A stretch of DNA of 64,000 nucleotides from Larimichthys crocea (Eukaryota > Chordata > Actinopteri > Sciaenidae): the NCBI RefSeq assembly GCF_000972845.2, contig NC_040028.1, forward strand, positions 18,777,507 to 18,841,506. The letters run 5' to 3'. Below the pieces are notes generated by a model that searched no databases, had not been told where the DNA came from, and saw nothing but the letters and a program-made list of their open reading frames with translations. Below are positions 35,665 to 47,876 of this stretch, piece by piece. Made by a program: the position numbers and the translations under genes. Position 1 is the first letter of the stretch, and the number at the start of each line of letters is the position of its first letter.

Positions 35665-37477
35665 CAGTTCCTCGACACTGCAACTGCAGCATAGTAGATC
35701 ATCATCATACTGTAGCGGGACTATTTTGCCTTGCTGACAGTGCAGGAGCCATGACACACAAACACAGACTTACTATTAAACACAAGCAGTGTTTATTTTT
35801 ACGGCGTCATCTTCCCCAGCAGTGTCAGCCTCAAATCTGTGCCTTTCAACATCTTTCCAGTTAGCTAGAGTTAGGTAACATCAAGCAGCTGTTTTTCCCT
35901 CAGGCTCAACTTTTGGAAAAGGAAAAAAACATTTTCATGACTTTAAAACATTTAACGCTCATTTGTAGACATTTGTAGATTCTTCAAGACTCTCCTGAAC
36001 ATCAGGGGGCGAATATATTCAGAGGGCAACATGATAAACACGCTTCAAACTCCTCACTGGCCTTGTAGAAACGCCACCAAAAAGGAAGAATTTATGTACT
36101 GTGGTTCATTTATATTACAGATTTAAAAGTTTATATCACTTTTAGTTATATTATTTTAGAATTTCAGCAAAGAGCCATTCCGGCTGCCACGTTTGTCTCG
36201 TTTAAGGAGCAGCGTCGTAACTTGGAAAGAGTTGAAAATGGACCGGTTTCACGGCAGACATTTTGATATGTCCTAGAAGAAAATTCACATCTGTATTAAT
36301 GACGGTTGCATTTCACTTATTGGAGGTCTTGCTATTGCGCATGCTGGTTCACTGGCAGTTAATTGAACAGAGCTGCCGTTATTGTTATTAAGTCCACCTG
36401 TGTTTTTCTGGCTTTGACGAGTCAAAATGTCTGCTGTGCAACCAGTCCGTCTCCTCCTGGGAATATCTTTTTTTTTTGTTCCAGGTGTTTAAAGGACTCC
36501 GACTCTGAAGTGTTGTCAAATAACCTGTGAGTCTGGCTTTGTATTAATCTCAGCAAAAACCTGATAGCATAGCAACACAAGTGTATCTGTGCAAAAGGTT
36601 TGAAATGCAAAAATGCTGATTACGTGAAAGGCACAATCTCAGGCTCGGCAGGCTCTGGGGTGATAAGTGACTGATTGCTGCTCAGTGGAAAAGCCGCAGT
36701 AAGACACTTACTTCCCTAACTGGTGCTCAACACCATGCACCCGATCGATCAAAGCTGAGACTCACTGTCAGGTGTCTGAGATTTGAAGCCATGTGCCTTT
36801 TTTTTTTTCAAAGTGAGAGTAGCCCACATTTACCTTGTGGGGATTCACTATTGAATTATCATAAACCGATGGTGTGGGCACAATCGTCAGGGTTTGTGCT
36901 GAAGCAGCAGATAGAGCCAGTAGTTTGCTGGGAAATGAAGTAGGCCAAGATGCAGACTGTGTCAGTGGGGTGCAGTGCTTTTTTTTTTTCTGCTTACGAC
37001 TAAAAACTGCTAACTCACTGAATATACACTGTCAAACAATTATCACAACAGATTAGTTTCAGCTACAGAGGTGCCTCAAACAACCTTAGAGGATTTTCTT
37101 GTCGTAGTAGGACAGAGAATCCTCTGTGTGGCCCTCTGTCAGCAGAGGCAGGTGTTTCCAGTATAGTGCTCACTAGGCCTGAGCTGCAAAGGCCTAGATA
37201 TAGCGCTCCAGCTCTTTGGCTGTATTTTTAGTAACACAACATAACTGAGAGAACACGGAGAGATTAAGCCAACCGGGCTGTATGAATAAGACCGTCGGCA
37301 TAGAAACATCTGTCTTGCATTTGTTACCTGTGTCTTTTTCCAAACACAAAATAACTGAAAGTAAACTTGGGCTTCCTTGCAGTGCATCACCAGGGCATCT
37401 CAAGAGGTTAAAAGTGGAGTGTTGATTCTTAAAGTGGCTTCTGCTCCAGCACTTTTACCTGTCAGGTGCAAAAAGAG

Positions 37478-37492
37478 AGAGAGAGAGAGAGG
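37478..37492. repeat. Short (GA)n tract
   Basis: AGAGAGAGAGAGAGAG in intronic sequence. A similar tract lies at about 39688-39706. Confidence 0.85.
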
Positions 37493-40239
37493 GGTGTGTT
37501 ACTAATATGAGGTCATATGTGTGGAAAGAGTTTGTCTATAGGAGCTTGTGATTTTCTATTTTGAGCAGCTGAGAGTGGAAGGTACGCACAGCTGTTAATT
37601 CATAAAGAAATCGAGACTTCTTAACAGAGAGCTGAAGTATGAGCTGCATCGGAGCCTCTACACATCGGAAAGTTAAGCGTCACATTATCAGATTTAAAGT
37701 GATGCATCATAGCTGAATGATTAGGTGATTTCAGGATCTGGATGTCAACAAAGCAAAAAGCATTTAACTCACATTGGAGCTGCTTACTTTCTGACTGTGC
37801 ATATGGAAATTTGCCATCACATAAAGACGACATGTCCATTTATTGCTCTCATAGCGAGGTTAACCAGTTGATACTCTTTTAGTCATGTCACTGTTTTCCA
37901 GCTAAATTCTTGTGTTATCCATGGTAGCTTGTTGTAAGGTTTGGTGGTCTGGTACAACTGGCCTTTACTTGGCCGACCCTAAATCCTCGTGTCCCAGCAT
38001 GGGCACGTGTCTGAGTGAACATAACTTCATTAAGTCAATTAAGTAAGAAACTAGCTGAGTGGAAGACATGGAGATATGCCCTGGAGTCTGTGTAGCATTG
38101 ATGATAATGTCATCCTAAAACCTTTAGAGAACGTCACTGAATGGATCGTATAGCTACGATGGAAGGCAGTCGACTAATGAGGGAGCGTTTGAGTAAGAAG
38201 TTATGTCACGAACTGCCATATGTAGTCATTTCTCTGGCTTTGTAGTTTCGTAAAGCGTCGAATGTGGAAGAAGTTCTACGTATTCAGCAGAAATTGCAGT
38301 GGGTGTGTGAAGTCAGTAGGTGGCTTCCTAAAGAGTAGCACAGCGGCGAGCCATTGACGACAGAGTGACAGTACAGGTCACAGAACACCCAGGCATCCAT
38401 GTGAGGACGGTTCATAGCATATCACGTTTAACTGGACTGTACTGTGCTCAAGCCTGACCTCGGACTTATGAAGCTGTGACCCAAGATAATACATTTAAGT
38501 CTCTGGCTTGGCCAGTGACTATCGTAAAACCATGTATTGGTGCTTAAAATGGAGAAATGTTTTTTTTATTTAGGGCACATAAACTACTCTGTCTCATAAA
38601 ATCATACAAACAGAGAATAAGAGACACTTGTTTGGACAACGGCAACAATTGTCTTTTAAAGACTCGGTCTGCGGATACGGCTGTAAACTATAGCTGACAG
38701 TTTCATGACTCGGCTGTTAATACCTTTTTAAAGAATGCCTGCGTCAGCATATCGAGTGGCCTCTTGATAAGGTGCATGTTCATGTGTCTAGTTGGTGTTT
38801 TCTGTCCTATCGAGTATATGGATTCTTTTTTTTTTCACCGTTCTTTGCTGAGCCGAGACTTCCACAGTGTAATCTGAAATGACATATGCATTTTAATAAC
38901 TCCGATTATGCTGCCGGTGTCTTTTTCTCCATCTAATTCTCACCTCAGAGAAAAAGAGCAATATATATCTCAGCTTCTGCTTTTTCCCCCCCCAAAAACT
39001 CTGCGAGTTTGAAAGGGGGATTTTTGTACCATTAAAAGACGCTTGATTCGTTTGTGTTGCATACCCACGCTGGTTTAGTTTGTGGTAACAAAGAGACAGC
39101 AGTGTAATTAAAGGGGATGGGTGAGATTCAAACAAGAACTCCTACAATTAGAATAACAGCAGGGTTGGCTAAAAATATCCTCCTCCAACCACCATGGCAT
39201 GTTGCTAGGTTTCATACAAAAACATTGCAGCAAGTTTGTAAATGACTGAGCTGCAGCAGCTTTTCTGATCATACTTGATAATATGACCTGGTATATCACA
39301 GCTAAGATAAGGTTAATTCATAGTAAATACTCGCACATATACAAACAACAAACAAGCTCCGAGTTCTCTCAGAAATGCCGCGATTCCTGTCGTGCTTTTG
39401 ACATAATCATTTGGAAAGAGAGGTGAAGTCGTGTGTGGGGGGATGTCGCAGGTCAACAAGAAAACATCGGTTCACGCTCATCTTTTAATGGCAGCGGCAT
39501 CATCGGTTTCCACAGTGAATTAATTTGGGCTCTCTCTCTGTCCTGCTCTTGAGAAACAGGGGTGAAAATAGATGCAGGGGTGATAAGATTCAAGTCCCTG
39601 GCTGCCATTCTGCCTCCCTCTGAGAGACAATTAAGTTTACATACAAATCAGCTCAGATGAGAGGGCAAACGTATGTGTGCGTCCGTAGAGAGAGAGAGAG
39701 AGAGAGAAAGAAAAAGTAAGCAAGAAGAGAAAGTGGGCTATGGAAGGGTAGGATTAATGAAGCATCTCCCAGGATGCTCTGGGTACTTTCCAGATGCCCC
39801 TGTTTGCAGAGGTTGAAAGGAATGATGGGACATGTGGTCCTGGCTGTGCGCCTCCTTTCGCTGCTCTCTGTTCACTCAAGGTTAGACCTGAGGGGAGTGT
39901 TATTGTAGGGCGGGATCGGTTCTCTCTTACATTTGGGGATGGATTACATCTTTTTGTTTGTCTGATACTCTGGTCTCACCCAAACATGATTGGCCCATAT
40001 TACTCTGAACAGACACATAATTAGTTTGAGGTTTATTAGGGTTGGTATTCGTGGAAAAAACTGAAAAATGCAGACATCACTGAGTCACACCATCAAAGCA
40101 GTGCCATTACTGTATGTTCTGTCTTTTTTTTCAGCACTGGACTGTGCACAACTGCTCACTGTCATTTCCAGTCGCAGCTGGCAGCTGTTCTCACTGAAGA
40201 TGTTCCTAAAAACACACTGTACGTTACTCGCTCAGCACT

Positions 40240-40490
40240 AAAATATTAGCAACTAGCTGGTGGAGCATTGAACAGCCACATATTATCCCTCAAGGAGTTG
40301 GTGGAAACCAAACTGGAGCTAAAGTGCGAGAGAACATTGGACGTAAATTTCTCAAGTGGCCAGAAATGGATGCTATCATTGCTGGAAGTGTTGATGATGA
40401 TTGCTAACGAGTTTAATATGGCGGTGTTGTGTTTACGGCTCATTTCTGCTGCTTCCCACAAGTGTCAGAAAATGCAGGTTTAAAGGTCCG
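40240..40490. mobile_element. Possible degraded interspersed repeat
   Basis: Phrases such as GCAACTAGCTGGTGGAGCAT, AAGGAGTTGGTGGAAACCAA and GCAGGTTTAAAGGTCC resemble a mid-repetitive element I associate with percomorph genomes. No terminal repeats or target duplication were found. Confidence 0.35.
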
Positions 40491-43400
40491 GGAGTTTGTT
40501 TGAGAGCAAAGGCTGAAGATGACCTGAGCTGTCTGCTCTTCAAAGCCAACGTGACTGACGTGATCAGTTTTGTGTCAGCTCATGGGATCAGTGGTACACG
40601 CCTGTATCCAATAACAGCAGTTAAATTGTCGGGTCTTTCCAAATGGAGGCAAAACACAGAGGATGAATGAATTTGTGTTTTTTATCTAATGGTGCAAGGA
40701 GGATACCTTTACTGTTAACTTGCACTTAGTAGATTGAGGACATTAGTGATAATATTGCCAATTTGAATAAACTGTGGTAGCCCTGGTAACAGTTCTGAAA
40801 GGTTATATCTTTCTTGGGTCTAATGCGTCTTTCATTTACTCCTTCAAAAAAAGCTTTTAAAGATAAAATGCTGACATTTGTTTTGCTCAAAATGTCGTTT
40901 ATGTAAGTAGGTGCAGTTTGAATGCCTGACATATTTGTTGCAACCTCGTTAAAGGCCAAACAAATATCTTAAGAAGGAACCACAGGTAGACTGCGAGTGA
41001 GAAGCGACAATTACTTGATTGCTTTGTGATTTGAGACATAGATACAGTTTGCTACCTGTGGTGTGAAAGGTTGCTGTGAGGAACATCATGCGGCTGAATG
41101 AGAATTACAATGTGATTACAGTGAATGACGCCGTTTTCCCCAAATCAGACAGCTTTGTGTTTTAATATGTATTTTTTTTTCATTAAGCTTTCTACATGCC
41201 ATACGCAAAACATAATCAAAACACTCAGACTGGATAACGCCCGCTAAGAAAAGCTCAAAAGCTCGGACACCTTTTTCATTCCACAGTTTCCGACGGCAGC
41301 TTTGTTTGACACAGAGGGATGAAATTGGCCATTTGTGGATGTCTGGCATGGTCTTGTCAGGTTTGAAGGAATAACTTCAAATAGTTTAATAAATTGTCTC
41401 TCAATTGTCACTTTTATGAACTTTCACGAGTCTTCAGGTCAGTGAAGTTGCTGCTTAGGCCATGAGTGATGACCATAGTTCTTTATAACCTCAAGACACC
41501 AGAACGTCGCAGTACAAAGACTTTTTTAGGTCACTACTACGTATATAAGCAGGCGTTCAGGCTGGGTTAAAACAATACATGAGGCCAACGCGTTGGTGGG
41601 ACTGTGCTACTTCAGGCACCAGCTAGACAATGAAATCCAGTAAGTCCAGTTTGAGTGACCGGTCCATAAATTTGAAGCTTTCTTGTACAAATATGGCGTC
41701 CACTTTATTAATCAGCCAGGAATGTGTTACTTGATTGGCCACACGGCCCTCATAGTTGTACTAATATTTGTGAACATTCAGTACTCAAAACCTTAACCCT
41801 AACAATAAATGTTTCAACTTTTTTAAAAATGATGTCATAATATTAATTTCAAGGACTTCCTGATGTCGTTCGACCTCACTAGTTTATGGCCTTACCGAGG
41901 ACACGCATGATTCTGAAAGCTCTATTTTGAGACGCACCTCCAATTTCTCCAGTGTTCCTGGAAGAGAATAGTCATCACAGTGGGATATAGCCGGTGCTTT
42001 TCCCCACTTGGTTTTCTGCCCTGTGTCTTATGGAGACCTCATAAATCATGTTGTAATTTGGCTCATCCTCTGCCCTTAATAGTAGGAGCCGTGTGACGTA
42101 TCCCCCCCGCTTCAGTGAGTGAAGGCACGACGTTCGCGCGAGGAAGCAGGCAAGCAGGTTCTCTCTCTCAAGGCATGACACATCCTAACGTTCGCTATAC
42201 TTCCAAGTCTCCCAGAGGATTGGACACATGATAGCTGCTGTGGAGCTGCTGTGTTTTTCTTTTTTCTTTTTCCCGGAGCCGCTGAGCTCCTGTGCAGGGC
42301 TGATGCACTGCGCTCTCACAATAAAGTGACAGAGTGATGAGAGAGAGAGATGAAGAGCAAGAGAGAATATTGCAGTTTGACTATGAGATTATTGATTTAC
42401 TGGACCAGAAGTTGTACACACAGTTGTACAGCAGATGCCTGCATGCGCCTCGTGAAGTTCAACATCATTACCAAAAGAAATGCCTGTGCATGTATCCGAT
42501 GTTAGCATTGTGAGAGCGGATGAGAGCATTTGAATGTGTGTGAGAGCTTTTGTCTTAAGGTTGTGGAGTATGAGCGATTGCTGTGACGGTAAAATAATGT
42601 GAAATACAGGTAATATGTTTATGATCTAATCTGAACCAGTCTGCCATGTTATGGAGACATAATATGGAGCATTGTTGGAACTTGGAGTCAGTTTTGTCTT
42701 TCCCCGTTGAATGCAACAACCATTAATTCATTCTAGAGGCAAATATTGTGACATGAGCAGATCGATGTCTGTTGTAACCATAGAGAGACAAAGTGAAACC
42801 AAGTTAAAAAACCTTTTGATATTTGTAACAAGGCTAACAACTAAGAGCTTTGGCTCTTGGCTGGATCAGAAACGTCGGATCAGACTTTCAAAGATGACGC
42901 AAGTCTGTGTTTGACTGCAGGTTTCCACTTGTATTAGCTTGTGCTGTAGTCCATGATTATGGAAAGTAAACCCAGGAACAGGCTTCTTTTTTTCTTTTTG
43001 AAACACATGATATCATCAGACAGTCAAAGACATGACTCCTGGAAACTCTGTCTTAACAGAGCATCAACAAAAGTTGGTGCAATGTTGTACTTAAAAATGA
43101 AATACGCATGATTTTATGTCCAGGAGACAAAGTCTGCTTAAAGCAGCCAAACAACCAGAATTCTGCGATAAGTGTAAGATAATAATAATCATTATCTGTA
43201 AGTAGTAATGCACATGTACTGACAGTGAATGTTGACATATATCCAACCATTTTCCATAACCTCTTGATTCTGATCAGGGGGGCTGGGGTTGATCTCAGCT
43301 GACACTGGGCGAACACCTTGGACAAATCAGTTTGAATCCGAAGGCATGAAGGCTGTTCATCGGTTCTGTATACGGAAAGTAAATTTTCAGAATGCACTTG

Positions 43401-43528
43401 TACTTCTTGGTAGTGTGTTGTTATTTATAGTTTATAACACAATGCTTTTACCGGCCCGACCGCACTTGAGATAAAATTGGCCTGTATGTGGCCCTTGAAC
43501 TAAAATGACGAACACCCTTGGCTTAAAG

Positions 43529-44048
43529 CAGGGGTCTCCAAACTACGGCCCGCGGGCCACATCCGGCCTGCCTAAACAATTGGAGTGGCCCACTTACCGA
43601 TCCCAAACAATCCCTCTAAACATGACCTATTTTTCCTATTATAAAATATCCACACTTAATGATTAAGCTTGGCATTCTAATTAAAATCTACCTTATTTAC
43701 GAACTATTTACAGTACCAGCTAATTTTCCGGCCGCAAGCTTTACAGCGCCCTCCTGCCCGGACCTCGTCGCTTCCTGGAGCCGTGGGCGCTCGCTGCACC
43801 CTCCCCACGACTGTCGAATCGCAATTTATCGCAACTTTCACTTCCTCCCGCAACAAAATCGCAACAAAAATGTAAAAAGCACCGCAATTTTTAAAAAAAA
43901 TCAGGCATTTAGGCTCCAACTATTTCAAAAAAGGCCAGTGAAATCCTGGTGGGACTGATATCATTTCTGGTTATAGACTGACCCTGGACCCCCATCACAG
44001 AAAGGCAAGTTGATGTGGCCCGCACCGAAAAAAGTTTGGGGACCCCTG
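43529..44048. mobile_element. hAT-type MITE with perfect 8-bp target-site duplication
   Basis: The left end is CAGGGGTCTCCAAACTACGG and the right end, reverse complemented, is CAGGGGTCCCCAAACT. The inverted repeats continue into GGCCCGCGGGCCAC versus GGCCCGCACC. The 8-bp direct duplication GCTTAAAG is at 43521-43528 and 44049-44056. An 8-bp duplication and CAGGGGTC ends are hallmarks of hAT (Charlie/ZBED-like) elements. At 520 bp it has no transposase and is non-autonomous. Confidence 0.93.
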
Positions 44049-45872
44049 GCTTAAAGTGTTTTTTTTTGTTTTAACATCGAGCAGGTACAGCACATTAATA
44101 AAATGTGCAAAGTGTAAAATTTGTTCTTTCTGTAATAATTTCCCATTTCCCATTAACCGTGGCAGTTTTACATTTCCTATAAAAAGACAAACCTCGGAAA
44201 CTTAACACAGCAGGTGGCAAGCTTTCCTCTGTGACCAGTGATTCAGCTACAAGAGTGCAGCTGTTCCAGACATTAATATTTGAGCATTGCACATATTTCT
44301 GTTGTTGTGTTAAAGTTTTACTCCAAACACGGTTATAACACTATGGAACTGTAACGCTATAACATCTGTGGAGAGCTTTAAATTATTCAGCCATAGTCAA
44401 CATAACACAATGGGAGAAGCTACAAAGGTATCACAGTAGTCAACCCAGCCCACCAGGTGTGAACAAAATACTATATATTAGATATTTTCTTTTCAAGGGC
44501 AGATTTGTATCGAGTAACTTCACCCAGGTTTCATGTCCTTGCCATATCACCATTAGTTTGAGCAGATGCTGTTCACCAGTCAACCCTAAACTACTTGCCA
44601 TGCTTGCTGTATAGTGTAGTTTCTGTGTAGTTCCTCATGAGTGATGCACATCACCCCTCACTCGTCCATCCCTAAATGTTGCTGTTTCCTTATAGCAGCG
44701 AGTGATGCAGCGACGAACTGATTAAACTCTTATCCACGGTTTAAAACATCGTGGATCTGTAACCGTCAAGGCTCAGCTACAGCGAGAGTGTTTCTGTCAC
44801 TTAAAACCAACAAAGTAGCATCAAGTTAAGAGCTGATCTTCCACTGCAACCTGAATTAACATCAACATCTGTAGTGTTGTGTTGTTAAATGAGTAAATTC
44901 GACTTGTAAAATCTATAATCTGATTCTGACACTCGTGCTACAAAACATTTTTAAGTATATTCGGCTTCCTGTAGACGATGAAAATGATGTTCGTGCTGAT
45001 AAAAATCTTGAGGATGAATGTACAGATGATTGTAACCATAAATCAAGATAATCCTGGTTATGAACGAGGACAGAATCATAGGCAGACAGCCGCGATGCAC
45101 AGCCGGCACACAGGACGGGAACAGTCATCAGACTTGCTTCATGCTTGATGGAGTTTGATGGAAATACAAAGTAAGAAATACAGATGCTGATCAGCCGACG
45201 AGACGAAAATGAATCCGAGAATCTGACAAACCGCCGAAGTGGAATATGGAAACAGGTGCGCCGGTAAAACAAGGAATCAACGTTCATGGGAATGATTAGT
45301 TTCCAATATTGTCATGTTGATATAGACAAAAAGATTCACTTTATTTCCAGCGTGCTAACAGAGCCTGTTCATATTCCACCTGATGAACTGGGAGGTTTAC
45401 CGGCTGACAGAGTGTGCTGAGCCGGTATCGTCACTAATATTGTTTCCAGGCCGTCACCTAGGAGCAGAATTTGATGCAGTCACATCGGCATGTCGTTGGG
45501 TTGTGTTTCCTGTGGCTCTGATAAACAGGAATGTAGAGTCTTTTAACCTTTATCACACACACGAGACTGAATATACTGGGGTGTGTGTGTGTTTGTGTTA
45601 TTGAACCACAGTACGTGTTACTACAAATCCTACAGCCAGAGGCACACTGCTGAAGTGATGGCTGGCTTACTGTTTTGGAGCAGTGAGGACCGGTGGAGGA
45701 GGGAAACACAGAGCCAGGTCAGCTGGGTGTGCTTCTTTTTTCCTGAGCTGGAAGTACATTTAAATGATTCGATTATGATCGATTGCTGATATGATTTCAT
45801 GACTCACTGTAGGCCTGTAGCTCATTTATTACTGTTGTCCATCATCTTCACGGGATAAGCAGAACAGGATGC

Positions 45873-45895
45873 TGCCCCTCTCTCTCTCTCTCTCT
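45873..45895. repeat. (TC)n microsatellite
   Basis: CTCTCTCTCTCTCTCTC tract in fgf14 intron 1. Confidence 0.85.
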
Positions 45896-46790
45896 ATGTG
45901 TCACATATGATTTACCTGTTGAACGTGAAGGTAAAGGTGAGCGCTGTGCAAGAAAAGAGAGATATAAAAAAATAAAACGAGGAGTCAGAATCTGAAGGAG
46001 CGTGCTTTGGTGTGTTGCTCTGCTGGTTTTCCCTCAGGCTGTGACCTGCACTGACATACTGTTTTTTTTTGCTGCTTCCATGGCAATGTCAGTATTTTTT
46101 CCCCAAGTAAATATTGAACCGATTCAGTTTTGCTCTGTTCTTATTTCTATTCTACAGGCTGCAGCGTTGCTCTTGTGTCACTTGAGTCTTTCAGTATCTC
46201 TGTTTGTCTGTTCAGTGCTGAATCGTTTTTGAATTTCACGTTGAGTTTTTGTGATACATGTCCACTGGTTGATGTTGCCTTTTCTTTTTTGTTTTCTTTG
46301 ACCATAATTGGTTTGGTCCAGATATCTCAAGTCTCTGCTGAGGCCCTCACAGAGTCTAGTTCATGGATGCAGCAGGAGTGCAGAAAGAGTCAAACATCAT
46401 CATCTAGCAAGTTGCTGCGCTGGCCAATCAAAAATGTAAAAGCACGTACTCCTGTTAGATTTACACCATATTTCCTCTGTTTACATTGCAATCATTGTAA
46501 TGAAAAGTAAAATGATTGATAACTTCCCAGCGCTTGTTGTTGTGTTTTGGCGTCTGATACGCTCTCAAATGCGTAAATGTGTCACTGAAACTGGATGATG
46601 TTGTTTTCAGCCCAGACTTAGAGGAGCTGTACCTAAATGACCAGGGACTCACTGCCTGTCTTTCCTGCCCGTTGTCACGGAACACATGCATCGCTCTTGG
46701 TTTTTAATTGACGCGATTGAGTCATATTAATTGTTGAATGTCTTAGACCAAAAAAAAAAAGCACAACAAAGATCTCTTTTGTCTTGTGTT

Positions 46791-46793
<3 letters not shown>

Positions 46794-46842
<49 letters not shown>
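46794..46842. repeat. (CA)n microsatellite
   Basis: About 24 uninterrupted CA units. An open frame across it is an artefact of the repeat. Confidence 0.95.
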
Positions 46843-46843
<1 letters not shown>

Positions 46844-46982
46844 CACGTCACTCCTCTCCCTCCATACAGCGGCCTGCTCTGTGCAGTGCTGGAGGTTGTG
46901 TGGCGGCTACGATATGCTGTGTAGATTTTTGCTGCAGTGCAGCAGGCAGTATTGTGCTGCTGCTGCCTCTGTCTTCCCCCCT

Positions 46983-47026
<44 letters not shown>
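46983..47026. repeat. (TC)n microsatellite
   Basis: About 21 CT units lie 140 bp from the (CA)24 tract. The two share one long spurious open frame. Confidence 0.95.
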
Positions 47027-47031
<5 letters not shown>

Positions 47032-47842
47032 GCATTCATTTCTGTGTACATTGTTTTGGAGCAGTGGAACACTTCCAAACAGTTTTGCTTGAAAAAAATG
47101 GCATTAGCCCCAGAGCTTCCGTCTCATTCATCACACCCAGCGAGCCCAACACTTTGTTGACTTTTTTTTTTCTTGTCCTGGGCACACACATAGCTTTGTC
47201 AACATTTTTTATAATGACCTTTTGGAAGTTCTTATTTCCGTCTCTTGCACATCCTCGTCTTGAAGTTCAATTCCCACCGATTTAAGCCCCCCCCCCACCT
47301 TTCCCCGTGGCTGTTGTCCTTTATTCAGAGAGAGGAGAGAGATGATGGGGTGGGCAGTGACTAAGTAACCTGTTTGTGGTGGTGAGTGCTCAGTTATACA
47401 CACTAGGCCAGAGACGGTGAAGCACTCAGGTACAGTGTCAGACCAGACAGATGCAGCACGTCTGTACAAACAACATGTAGCTAATCCGGCCGCACAACAT
47501 TCAACCTTTGAGTTATTTGTGGACTCGGTGCATGGTCTCACTTGCTGCTGCGTGCCATACGGGCATTGTATAAGTTGCCGTTTCACCAACACCATTTAGC
47601 CATGACATGCACTTGACATTTCTGGTAGATTACCTCCAGCCAGCTGAGTAAAGTGTCAGCGCTATCTGCGGGGACATGGTTATCTCCGTGGTGGAAAGGT
47701 TCTGGTCGGGAGATGGTTGGCAGGGTTTTTCACAAGCTGGGTGACAGACAGGGTACGTGTTTGTGTTACACGTGCGAGGTAAGGTGGCCGCCACTCGTGA
47801 CTGGGTTAAAAAGGTTTTAAAAAGCCAGGGGTGCGAAGACCT

Positions 47843-47845
<3 letters not shown>

Positions 47846-47875
<30 letters not shown>
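47846..47875. repeat. fgf14: Second (CAG)10 tract in fgf14 intron 1
   Basis: Ten uninterrupted CAG units, flanked by CCTGAG and GGCGAAGG. It is the same length and orientation as the tract at 35633 but with unrelated flanks. Confidence 0.95.

Positions 47876-47876
<1 letters not shown>

Noticed and set aside
46731..47285. 184-codon plus-strand open frame
   Set aside because: It is built on the (CA)24 and (TC)21 microsatellites (Thr-His and Leu-Ser runs), with no domain.
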